Position numbers and translations under genes: made by a program. Under the pieces are notes generated by a model that was not told where the DNA came from, made no database searches, and was given only the letters and a program-made list of their open reading frames with translations. This document shows positions 26,531-34,568 of a stretch of DNA of 64,000 nt, in pieces (position 1 is the stretch's first letter; the number at the start of each line of letters is the position of its first letter). Source of the stretch: a bacterium (lineage in GTDB: Bacteria; Myxococcota_A; Polyangia; Nannocystales; Nannocystaceae); contig JANSYI010000010.1 in assembly GCA_024742475.1 (NCBI GenBank), forward strand, positions 170,645 through 234,644. Direction: 5' to 3'.

Positions 26531-28080
26531 GGTTGCGTCTCCCCTCGGGCGCCTTTGGCCATCGCGATCGCGCGCAGCACGGCGCTGGCCTTGTTCCGGC
26601 ACTCCTGGTCTTCGGCCTCCGCATCCGAGTCGTAGACGATTCCGCCGCCGGCTTGCACCCGCAGCGTCTCTCCTTGGGCCACGAGGCTGCGAATGCAGAT
26701 CGCGAAGTCGGCCCCGCCATCGTACCCCAGGTATCCCACCGCGCCTCCGTACCAGCCTCGGCCGTGCACCTCCAGGTCGTCGATGATCTGCAGGGCCCTG
26801 ACCTTGGGCGCGCCGCTGAGCGTGCCGGCGGGAAACGTGGCCGCCAGGGCATCGATCGCGTCGAGCTCGGGCCGCAGGGTCCCGGTAACCTCCGAGACGA
26901 TGTGCATCACCCGGCTGTAGCGCTCGACCGCGAAGCGCTCGGTCATGCGCACGGAGCCGCCGGTGCTCACCCTGCCGACGTCGTTGCGCCCGAGGTCGAT
27001 GAGCATGAGGTGCTCGGCGCGTTCCTTGGGGTCGGCCAAGAGCTCGCGTTCGAGCGCGAGGTCCTCGGCCTCGGTTCGGCCGCGAGGGCGCGTCCCGGCG
27101 ATCGGCCGGACGGTGACCTGGCGGGATTGACGATCGACCCGCACCAGGACCTCGGGCGATGCGCCCACCAGCGTGGCCGAGGGCAGCTCCATCGCGTACA
27201 TGTACGGAGCCGGGTTGGTCACCCGAAGCGCCCGATAGACGTCGAGCAGGTCGAGCCCATCCCGCGGGGTGTCGAAGGCCTGCGACAGCACGACCTGAAA
27301 CACGTCGCCGGCCGCGATGTGCTCCTTGGCCTTGGCGACGGCTTCGATGTGCCTCACCCGGGACCACGGCGGCCTCGGCTCCCGCTCCCAGGTGCCCGCG
27401 CCGGGCTCTCGAAGCCGCAACGTCGGCGCCGCGCGGCCATCGCCCTGCAGCGTGCGCGCGACCTCTCGTACCCGGGCTGCCGCTCGGGCGTAGCCCGCGT
27501 CGAACCCACCGTCGGTCGCCGGGCAGACGCTGCCCACCACCTTCACCCGCTGCGTCAGGTTGTCGAAGATCACCAGCACGTCGGTCGCGATCATCTCGAC
27601 GCCAGGCACCCCGTCGGCCTGGCGATCCGCCGGCGGAGGTAACGACTCGACCGCGCGCACGAAGTCGTGGCCGCACACGCCCACCAAGCCACCCCAAAAC
27701 CGCGGGAGGTCGGGCTGCGGCTCGCCTCGCAGCGCGCGACCGGCCGCCCGCAGCGACTCGAGTCCACGCTCGGGCAGCTCGGGCGCCTCGAACCCCTCGG
27801 GGGCCGACCACGTCCAGCGCAGATCGCCGTCCTCCCACGACGCCCGCCCGTGCAGCCGGTGCCCGATCGCGAGAAAGCTGTAGCGTGCCCAGCGTTCGCC
27901 GCCGACGACCGACTCGAGCAGGATGCGGGTGTCGGCCATGGCCCGAAGCCGTGCGAAGGCCCCGACGGGCGTCTGCGTGTCGCACAGCACCTCCGTCCAC
28001 AACGGCACCACCGCCGCCGGGCCCGCCGCGAGGCGAGCGCGCAGCTCAGATTGCGCGGGAAACAGGTCCACGGCCGGCAC
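26527..28080 (-). CDS. trpE: anthranilate synthase component I
   Basis: 517 residues from a GTG at 28080. It forms anthranilate from chorismate and ammonia. The N-terminal regulatory domain keeps LLESVVGGERWARYSF, the LLES tryptophan-binding element, so feedback inhibition by tryptophan is likely. The catalytic half has AGDVFQVVLSQ, PSPYMY-like NPAPYMYAMELP, VRPIAGTRPRGRTEAED, AEHLMLIDLGRNDVGRVS, FPAGTLSGAPKVRALQII and AGGGIVYDSDAEAEDQECRN. It heads the operon. Only 37 bases lie between it and divergent glyA, leaving no room for a leader-peptide attenuator. Confidence 0.95.
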   Translation of the reverse strand: MPAVDLFPAQSELRARLAAGPAAVVPLWTEVLCDTQTPVGAFARLRAMADTRILLESVVGGERWARYSFLAIGHRLHGRASWEDGDLRWTWSAPEGFEAPELPERGLESLRAAGRALRGEPQPDLPRFWGGLVGVCGHDFVRAVESLPPPADRQADGVPGVEMIATDVLVIFDNLTQRVKVVGSVCPATDGGFDAGYARAAARVREVARTLQGDGRAAPTLRLREPGAGTWEREPRPPWSRVRHIEAVAKAKEHIAAGDVFQVVLSQAFDTPRDGLDLLDVYRALRVTNPAPYMYAMELPSATLVGASPEVLVRVDRQSRQVTVRPIAGTRPRGRTEAEDLALERELLADPKERAEHLMLIDLGRNDVGRVSTGGSVRMTERFAVERYSRVMHIVSEVTGTLRPELDAIDALAATFPAGTLSGAPKVRALQIIDDLEVHGRGWYGGAVGYLGYDGGADFAICIRSLVAQGETLRVQAGGGIVYDSDAEAEDQECRNKASAVLRAIAMAKGARGETQP

Positions 28081-28117
28081 GATAGCGCCCCCACGCCGGA
28101 TTGGTTACCGTCCGCTC

Positions 28118-29389
28118 GTGACCTTCGACCCCGCCCTCCAAGACGCCGATCCCGAAGTGTCGGATCTCATCGCCCGCGAGGACACGCGTCAGCGCGACAG
28201 CCTGCGCTTGATCGCCTCGGAGAACTACGCCAGCCGAGCCGTGCTCGAGGCGAGCGCCGCCTCGCTCACCAACAAGTACGCCGAGGGCTACCCCGGACGT
28301 CGCTACTACGAGGGCATGGACGTGATCGATCCGCTCGAGGCGCTCGCGATCGATCGCGCCAAGGCGATCTTCGGAGCCGAGCACGCCAACGTGCAGCCCT
28401 ACAGCGGCAGCCCGGCCAACCTCGCGGCCCTGCTCGCCCTCGTCGAGCCCGGCGGCACGATCCTGGGCATGTCCCTGCCGGCCGGTGGCCACCTCACCCA
28501 CGGGTGGAAGGTCTCGGCGACCGGCATCTACTACAACGCCGTGCAGTACGGCGTCCGCGAGTCCGACCACCGGCTCGACATGGATCAGGTACGCGCCCTG
28601 GCCAAGGAGCACGCACCCAAGTTGATCTGGTGCGGGCACTCGGCCTACCCGCGGACCGTCGACTTCGCCGCGTTTGCCGAGATCGCCAACGAAGTCGGCG
28701 CCCACCTCGTGGCCGACATCGCCCACATCGCGGGCCTCGTCGCCGGAGGTGCCCACCCCTCCCCCGTTCCGCACGCGGCCGCGGTCACCACCACCACGCA
28801 CAAGACGCTGCGGGGCCCTCGCGGTGGCCTCATCCTGTGCAAGCAGGAGCACGCCAAGGCGATCGACAAGGCGGTCTTCCCCGGCCTGCAGGGCGGCCCG
28901 CACAACCACACCACTGCCGCCAAGGCCGTGGCGTTCAAGGAGGCCCTCGACCCGTCGTTCAAGGACTACGCGGCGCAGATCGTCACCAACGCCAAAGCGC
29001 TGGGCGAGGCGTTCCTCGCTCGAGACCACGCGCTCATCACCGGCGGAACCGACAACCACCTCCTCCTGCTCGACCTCACGGCGACCGGCATCTCCGGGCG
29101 CGTCGCCGCCAAGGCGCTCAACGGCTGCGGCATCGAGCTCAACGGCAACTCGATCCCGTTCGACAAGCGCAAGCCCTTCGACCCGTCGGGCGTGCGCATC
29201 GGTCTCGCCGCGCTGACCTCGCGGGGGCTCGCGGCCGAGCACATGGACGCAGTCGCCGGCTTCATCGACGAGGGCATCCGCGAGGCCGCGAAGCATGACG
29301 GCGCCGTCTCCGACGCGTTCGCCACCTCCCTCGCCGGACGCGTGCGCGAGTATCTGCAACCCTTCCCCGCCCCGGGTCTCTCGCACTGA
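28118..29389 (+). CDS. glyA: serine hydroxymethyltransferase
   Basis: 423 residues from GTG at 28118 (VTFDPALQDADPEVSDLI). It interconverts serine and glycine while loading one-carbon units on tetrahydrofolate. PLP enzyme landmarks: LRLIASENYASRAVLEA, YAEGYPGRRYYEG, VQPYSGSPANLAAL, VADIAHIAGLVAGG and the PLP-Lys motif TTTTHKTLRGPRGG. The C-terminus GLAALTSRGL is typical. Serine is also the co-substrate of TrpB, and glyA is divergent from trpE across 37 bases, so a shared promoter region is possible. It is followed after two bases by a lipoprotein gene. Confidence 0.95.
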   Translation: MTFDPALQDADPEVSDLIAREDTRQRDSLRLIASENYASRAVLEASAASLTNKYAEGYPGRRYYEGMDVIDPLEALAIDRAKAIFGAEHANVQPYSGSPANLAALLALVEPGGTILGMSLPAGGHLTHGWKVSATGIYYNAVQYGVRESDHRLDMDQVRALAKEHAPKLIWCGHSAYPRTVDFAAFAEIANEVGAHLVADIAHIAGLVAGGAHPSPVPHAAAVTTTTHKTLRGPRGGLILCKQEHAKAIDKAVFPGLQGGPHNHTTAAKAVAFKEALDPSFKDYAAQIVTNAKALGEAFLARDHALITGGTDNHLLLLDLTATGISGRVAAKALNGCGIELNGNSIPFDKRKPFDPSGVRIGLAALTSRGLAAEHMDAVAGFIDEGIREAAKHDGAVSDAFATSLAGRVREYLQPFPAPGLSH

Positions 29390-29391
29390 AC

Positions 29392-30927
29392 GTGCCTCGA
29401 CTCGCCCCACGGCTCCTCCTCTTCGCGGCGCACGCGGCCCTGCTCGCCGGGTGTCCGCGCGAGGACGTCGAGCGTCCCGTCGAAGCGGAGCCGTCGGCCG
29501 CCGAGGAGACCCTCGAGCTCCGGCAGACCGCGCAGAAGGAGGCTCTCGAGCGCTTGGCGCCGAAGGTCGCAGCCCTGGCCGCCCTCGAAGACCCGGTCAC
29601 CACGGCCATTCGAGACGGCTCGGCGCCCCGCATGCCGCCGGTGGGCACCAAGGCTCGCGCGGCGTTGCGTACCGCCCTCGACGAGGCCTCGCGCGAGGCC
29701 AAGGGGCTGACGCCGCGGCTGCTCGACCCTGGCGGTCGCACCCTCGCGCTCGCGTCCGTGTTCGCGATCAACCGCGCGCGCGACCACTACGTGCGCGCCG
29801 CCCCCTGGCTGGACGACCCCACGTGGATCACCCGGGAGGTCGACGTGCTCGTCGCCGCGCTCGAGGTCTCGGCCCGCCACAGCGGCACCTGCACCCACTG
29901 CGCCGCCGCCTTGTCCGACATCGCCCCTGCCCTGGAGTCGGCCGCCAACGCGGTGCGCTCCACGTCGGCGCCTCGCGCTGCCGCGGCCGCCGCCGACGCC
30001 AGAGCGTTGGCCGACCGCGTCCGGGCCCTCCCCGCCCCGGAGACGTCGGCGACCGCAGCACTCGAGGCGTTCGCCACCGCGATGGACGACGTCGACACGG
30101 CCGCGCCCCCGCGCTGGGGGGCCAAGACCCTGCAGCGCGTGCTCGAGGTCGAGGAGAACATCGCGGACACCCCCGCCGAGGCGTTCAAGAGCCTGGGCGC
30201 CGCGGTCAGCACCTTGGCTGCGCTGTCGGCCAAGCACCCCGTGCTCGAGGCCGGCACGCCCTCGGCCGTGACGGCACAGCGGTGCGAGGCCGCCTGGTCC
30301 GAGATCCAGCCGGTGGTCGCCGCCCAGGATGCACTCGACGCGGGCGACTTCGACTGCGCAAAGTTCGTCGCGGGCGTCGGCACGGCCACGTTCGACGACC
30401 CCGGGCTGCGCATCGCTCTGGTCGACGCCGCGTTGGTCCATCCCCGCCGACGCGCATCGCAGCAGGCGATGCCGCCACTGCTGTCGTCTCTGGGCGGACG
30501 CATCGCTCGCGGCAGCCAGGCCCACACCCTGCGTGCCGCCCTCCTGCTGGGCGCCCCCGCGCTCTCGGCCGCCGCCAGCCGTGCGCTCGAGGCGGAGCTC
30601 GATGCGGCGTGCCTCGCCGCCGCGGCGCTTTGGATCCACGCCGAGCTCGGCGACGACGCCGCGCTGTCCGAGCGGCTGGACCGATACTGTCCTGCAGAGA
30701 CACCCTCATACATTGATCGCGCGCAAGCTCGCCCGCGCCAGGCGCTCGAGGGCCTCGCGCTGTCCCGCGTCCTCATGGGCCCAGCCGGGGTCGTCCCCCT
30801 CGACGAGCTTTGGTGGCTGCCGCTGGGTCTGCTCGAACGCGTGGCCGCGCCCCCCACCGAGTTCCCCTCCCCGGTCCGCGGGGTCGTCGAACCACTCGAG
30901 CCCGGGACAAAGGACCCCGCGCCGTGA
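29392..30927 (+). CDS. uncharacterised helical lipoprotein
   Basis: 511 residues from a GTG at 29392, two bases after the glyA stop. The signal (LLLFAAHAALLAGC) ends in a clear lipobox. The mature chain is Ala-rich and almost all helical, with one CTHC pair near residue 165 (HSGTCTHCAAAL) that could be a metal site or disulphide and no membrane helix. The C-terminal part (HTLRAALLLGAPALSAAASR) looks like helical repeats. Its stop overlaps the GTG of the pseudokinase gene, so the three genes here form one operon. No family recognised. Confidence 0.7.
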   Translation: MPRLAPRLLLFAAHAALLAGCPREDVERPVEAEPSAAEETLELRQTAQKEALERLAPKVAALAALEDPVTTAIRDGSAPRMPPVGTKARAALRTALDEASREAKGLTPRLLDPGGRTLALASVFAINRARDHYVRAAPWLDDPTWITREVDVLVAALEVSARHSGTCTHCAAALSDIAPALESAANAVRSTSAPRAAAAAADARALADRVRALPAPETSATAALEAFATAMDDVDTAAPPRWGAKTLQRVLEVEENIADTPAEAFKSLGAAVSTLAALSAKHPVLEAGTPSAVTAQRCEAAWSEIQPVVAAQDALDAGDFDCAKFVAGVGTATFDDPGLRIALVDAALVHPRRRASQQAMPPLLSSLGGRIARGSQAHTLRAALLLGAPALSAAASRALEAELDAACLAAAALWIHAELGDDAALSERLDRYCPAETPSYIDRAQARPRQALEGLALSRVLMGPAGVVPLDELWWLPLGLLERVAAPPTEFPSPVRGVVEPLEPGTKDPAP

Positions 30928-32756
30928 ATGAACGAGCGCTGCAGGCTCAGCTGACCGAGGCCGAACGTGCGCAGCTCGCCGCGGGGTTTCACGAAAAGGT
31001 CGCAGAGGCGCTGTGCGGCCGAGAACGTCCCGACCTGGCCGGGGTAGTGCTCGAGCAGATCTGGGCATGGGACGGCGCGTTGGCGGCATACCGCGACGCG
31101 GACCTCAAGCTCGACGCCCTGCGCATCGCGCTCGACTCCGGCACCCCCGCACACCTCGACGCCGTGCTCTCGGACATCGAAGAGGATGCGGTCGCCGACG
31201 AGCTCGAACATGCCATCGCGCTGCTGCAAGCGCGCCGACGCCCGATGGAGGCCGCCCGCCTGCTCGAGCTGCGCGACGACCCCTCTGCCCAAGCGCGCGC
31301 CCTCGAGCGCGGCGGAGATGCCCTGGGAGCAGCCCGCGCGCTCGCCGAAGCTGGCGAGGTCAAGGAGGCCCTCGACCTGATCACCCACCACGAGCTGCAC
31401 TCGCACGCCGCCCTCGCGCTCGCTGCCACGCTCGCGTGGGAGCTCGGAGACGCCGAGGGGTCGGCCCGCCACGCCCAGGCTGCGCTGCGCCTGCAGGAAG
31501 ACGACGACGAAACGCGTGACCAGCTCGGTCGCGCGCTGACGGCCCTCGGCCATGACCTGGCCGCGCAGATGGTGCTCCGCGACCAACCGGCGCAGAACGT
31601 CGACGCGGTCAGCCCCGGTCGATACCGCGTCACGGGCCTGGGCGGCACGGGCATCGTGGGTGGCACCTACCTCGCGCTCGACCGCGCCACGCATGAGGAG
31701 GTCGAGCTTCACCTCCTGCTCGCCGAGCACGCCGACGCCCGCGAGCTCGATGCCGACGTGGCCGTGCAGCTCGACCGCTTCGCCGCCGTCGCGCAGGCGG
31801 CGGCCGGACTTGGACATCCGGCGATCCGGCCGATCTTGCGCCTCGATCCGCGCGCGGGCCTGCTGGTGATGCCCCGCACCGAAGGCACGTCGCTGCGTGC
31901 GCTGCTGCGGCCTCCCGGCATGCGGCGCGTACGTTCGAGGGCGCGCGCATGGATCGCGTTCCTGCTCGAGGGGCTCATGGCCGGTCACGCGCGAGGCTTG
32001 GTGCACGGGTGGCTGCTGCCGAGCTTGATCACCTTCGACAACGCCGGCCGCCCCCTGGTCCCCCCCTTCGGTGGGCACTACCTCTCGGGCCTCACTGCGA
32101 CCCACACCGGCGGTCTCGAAGAGCTCATGGCGGTGACCGCCCCCGAGCTGCGCGAGGGGGCCGCACCGACGGCGTACAGCGACCTGTTCGCGGTGGGCGT
32201 GCTGCTGCAGTGGCTGCTCGACGGCGAGCTGCGGGCCGCGCCGCCCGAGGACCCCACGCCCGAGGACCGCATCGCCCGGGCGCTGCAGAGCCCCGACCCC
32301 GAAGATCGCCCCCGGGCCGAAGACGCGCTCCGTGTCCTGCGAAGACAGGTCGCCGACGTCCACGAGCTCGGCGGCGCGTCCAGCTCGATGACGGCGGGCC
32401 AGGCCTCAGACCCCGGCGAGAGCCCCTCGGCCTTGCTCGCCACGGGCATCGTCGTCGACGCGGCCGAGTCGTGGACCGACGCGGAGCTCGACGCCCTGAG
32501 CCAGCACGTGTTTCCATGGCTGCAGCCGATCCTCGACCGCGAGGGGCGCCGCTTCACGCTCGCGCCTTGGCCCGAGGGATGCGCCGCCCTGCGCGAAGAC
32601 GTCACGAGCTTCGAGACGCTCCTGGACGCGCGCGCCCTCGCGCTGAGCACCCCGGGGCTCGAAGCTGCGATTCGAGATCGCCTGCGCCCGCAGAGCCTCG
32701 TCCGTACCCCTTCGGGCGCGTGGATGCTAGCCCTCGACGACCTGATCGCCCGATGA
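30924..32756 (+). CDS. TPR-like plus Ser/Thr kinase-like (pseudokinase) protein
   Basis: 610 residues from a GTG at 30924 (GTGA overlap). The first 220 residues are helical hairpins of TPR character (AALAYRDADLKLDALRIA-like, LEHAIALLQARRRPMEAARL). The second half has the layout of a Hanks-type kinase: YRVTGLGGTGIVGGTYLA in place of a Gly-rich loop, LVMPRTEGTSLRALLR as a hinge-like strand, and HARGLVHGWLLPSLITF where HRD...N should be. The HRD Asp is absent, DFG is replaced (PPFGGH) and no convincing VAVK Lys is seen, so it looks catalytically dead. The C-terminal 100 residues are distinct and unassigned. Confidence 0.7.
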   Translation: MNERALQAQLTEAERAQLAAGFHEKVAEALCGRERPDLAGVVLEQIWAWDGALAAYRDADLKLDALRIALDSGTPAHLDAVLSDIEEDAVADELEHAIALLQARRRPMEAARLLELRDDPSAQARALERGGDALGAARALAEAGEVKEALDLITHHELHSHAALALAATLAWELGDAEGSARHAQAALRLQEDDDETRDQLGRALTALGHDLAAQMVLRDQPAQNVDAVSPGRYRVTGLGGTGIVGGTYLALDRATHEEVELHLLLAEHADARELDADVAVQLDRFAAVAQAAAGLGHPAIRPILRLDPRAGLLVMPRTEGTSLRALLRPPGMRRVRSRARAWIAFLLEGLMAGHARGLVHGWLLPSLITFDNAGRPLVPPFGGHYLSGLTATHTGGLEELMAVTAPELREGAAPTAYSDLFAVGVLLQWLLDGELRAAPPEDPTPEDRIARALQSPDPEDRPRAEDALRVLRRQVADVHELGGASSSMTAGQASDPGESPSALLATGIVVDAAESWTDAELDALSQHVFPWLQPILDREGRRFTLAPWPEGCAALREDVTSFETLLDARALALSTPGLEAAIRDRLRPQSLVRTPSGAWMLALDDLIAR

Positions 32757-34558
32757 CCGCGCCCTGCAAGACGCCGCGACCACGCCTGCACGGCACGCTC
32801 GTCACCGCCGCCCTCCTCCTCGCCGTCGCCGCCTGGGCCATGCCGCGGGCGATCCAGCCCGGAGACGCCGGCGAGTTCGCGACCGTGATGCTGCGCGGCG
32901 GCATCCCCCACCCCTCGGGCTACCCGTGGATGCGCGTCTTGGGCCTGCTCTCCCGGGCGCTGTGGAGCGCGGGCGTGCCCCCCACGATCGCCGCGGCGCT
33001 GCCATGCGCGCTGCTCGGGGTGGCGGGCCTGCTATTGCTGCATCGCGTGGCGCTGCACATGGTGACCGACGCCTCGCCCCGCGCCCGAGACGTCATCGCC
33101 GCCGTGCTGACGCTCCTGGTGGGTACGGCCCCTGCGTTCGCGCTGCACGTCTTCGACAGCGAGGTGTGGGGTCCGCTCGTGTTCGCCGCGGGCGGCTTCA
33201 CCTACCTGGCGCTCGTGCGCCGGGCTCGGCCCTGGGTCCTGGGCCTCGCGCTCGGACTCGCGGTCAGCCACCACCTCACCGCGGTCTTCCTCGTCCCCCT
33301 GGCCGTCGGGGCCGCGTGGCCTCGCGCGCGCAAGCCCGCCGCCGTCGTACGGGCCGGGCTCGAGGGCGTGGCCGGGAGCGCGCTGGGCCTGCTCATGTAC
33401 TTCACGCTCATGCTCGGCGCACAGGGCACCGACGCGGCGTGGGCGTGGGGCGACACCACGACCCTCTCCGGGTGGCTGCACCACGTGTCCCGAGGGGACT
33501 ACGGGGTCCTCGACCTCAGCCTGCAGGACAACCGGGTCCCCGCCTGGGCCTACCTGCGCCGCGCATGGCAGTCGCAAGGCGCCGCCTTGTCCGGGCAGCT
33601 GAGCCCCCACTGGCTGGCATCGGGGCTGCTCGTGCTCGTCCCCTGCGCGCTGGCGATCCGTCGAGGCGCGCCTCCGCTGGCGGTCCGCATCGGCCTCGTC
33701 GGGAGCGCCCTGCTGGCCGGCACGGTCTTCCCGCTGGCGCACAACCTCGACCCCACCTCGCCCTTCGGCCAGTGGATCCTCGAGCGCTTCGACCTCCTGC
33801 CGCTCGCGCTGATGATTCCCGTGTGTGCCGTCGCGCTCGCGCCCGTCCCCGCTGCCGTCGCCGATCGGGGGCGCGCGGGCCTCGGGCTCGGTGTCGCCGG
33901 CGTGCTGCTCGTCGCGCGGCAGCTCTTGTTCACGGCCTGGCACGGCCTCCCGTCGGGCAACCCGTGGGTCGAGCGCTATGCCCTCGATGTCCTGCGCACC
34001 CCCGAGGCCCCGCGGGCGATCGTCGTCGGCACCGACGACCACCGGACCTTCCCGCTGCTGTACGCGCAGGAGGTCCTCGGCGAGGGCCGCAACGTCCTGT
34101 ACATCGACGCGTCGCTGCTCTTTCACGACTGGTACCGCGCACGGCTTCGCGCCCAGGAGCCCGCGCTACCCGACATCGACAAGCCCGTCTTGCTGCTGAC
34201 CACGCTCCAGGCCGACCCCGCCTGGAACGACGTGCCGCTGTATCTCACCAACGACTTCTCGCGCCACTCGGTCGGACTCGAGCGGGTGCCCGAGGGCGTG
34301 CTGTGGCGGCTGGTGAACCCGCGCCTGCCCGCCCCGCCCCTCGACGACGTGCTCGCGCGCCACCGCGCCGCCCTGAAGACGTACGGCCTGCTCACCAAGG
34401 TCCCCTTCGTCGACGGCCACCCCTTCGCCTCGGACCTGCGCGCGACCTACCTCGCCACGACGAAGGCCCTGGGCGAGGCGCTGTATTCTCAGGGCCGCGT
34501 CGCTGACGCCGAAGCCCTCCTGCGCGACGCCATCGACCCGCGCGCCCTGGAGCCCTGA
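32753..34558 (+). CDS. DUF2723 (TMEM260-type) GT-C membrane protein
   Basis: 601 residues from ATG at 32753 (ATGA overlap with the pseudokinase). The N-terminal half has about ten membrane helices. The first loop holds the DUF2723 signature: QPGDAGEFATVMLRGGI then PHPSGYPWMRVL, with the acidic pair expected of GT-C enzymes. Conserved SHHLTAVFLVPLAV follows. The C-terminal part (IVVGTDDHRTFPLLYAQ, LYIDASLLFHDWY) is soluble and ends in a TPR-like helix. The eukaryotic relative TMEM260 is an O-mannosyltransferase; a bacterial lipid-linked-sugar transferase role is inferred. Polyprenyl-P-mannose could come from the synthase at 5298-6053. Confidence 0.75.
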   Translation: MTAPCKTPRPRLHGTLVTAALLLAVAAWAMPRAIQPGDAGEFATVMLRGGIPHPSGYPWMRVLGLLSRALWSAGVPPTIAAALPCALLGVAGLLLLHRVALHMVTDASPRARDVIAAVLTLLVGTAPAFALHVFDSEVWGPLVFAAGGFTYLALVRRARPWVLGLALGLAVSHHLTAVFLVPLAVGAAWPRARKPAAVVRAGLEGVAGSALGLLMYFTLMLGAQGTDAAWAWGDTTTLSGWLHHVSRGDYGVLDLSLQDNRVPAWAYLRRAWQSQGAALSGQLSPHWLASGLLVLVPCALAIRRGAPPLAVRIGLVGSALLAGTVFPLAHNLDPTSPFGQWILERFDLLPLALMIPVCAVALAPVPAAVADRGRAGLGLGVAGVLLVARQLLFTAWHGLPSGNPWVERYALDVLRTPEAPRAIVVGTDDHRTFPLLYAQEVLGEGRNVLYIDASLLFHDWYRARLRAQEPALPDIDKPVLLLTTLQADPAWNDVPLYLTNDFSRHSVGLERVPEGVLWRLVNPRLPAPPLDDVLARHRAALKTYGLLTKVPFVDGHPFASDLRATYLATTKALGEALYSQGRVADAEALLRDAIDPRALEP

Positions 34559-34568
34559 GCGGGCGGGC

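Noticed and set aside
29787..32363. Long minus-strand open frame across the lipoprotein/pseudokinase operon
   Set aside because: Shadow of the plus-strand genes, which overlap by stop/start in an orderly way and have a lipobox and kinase-like motifs.
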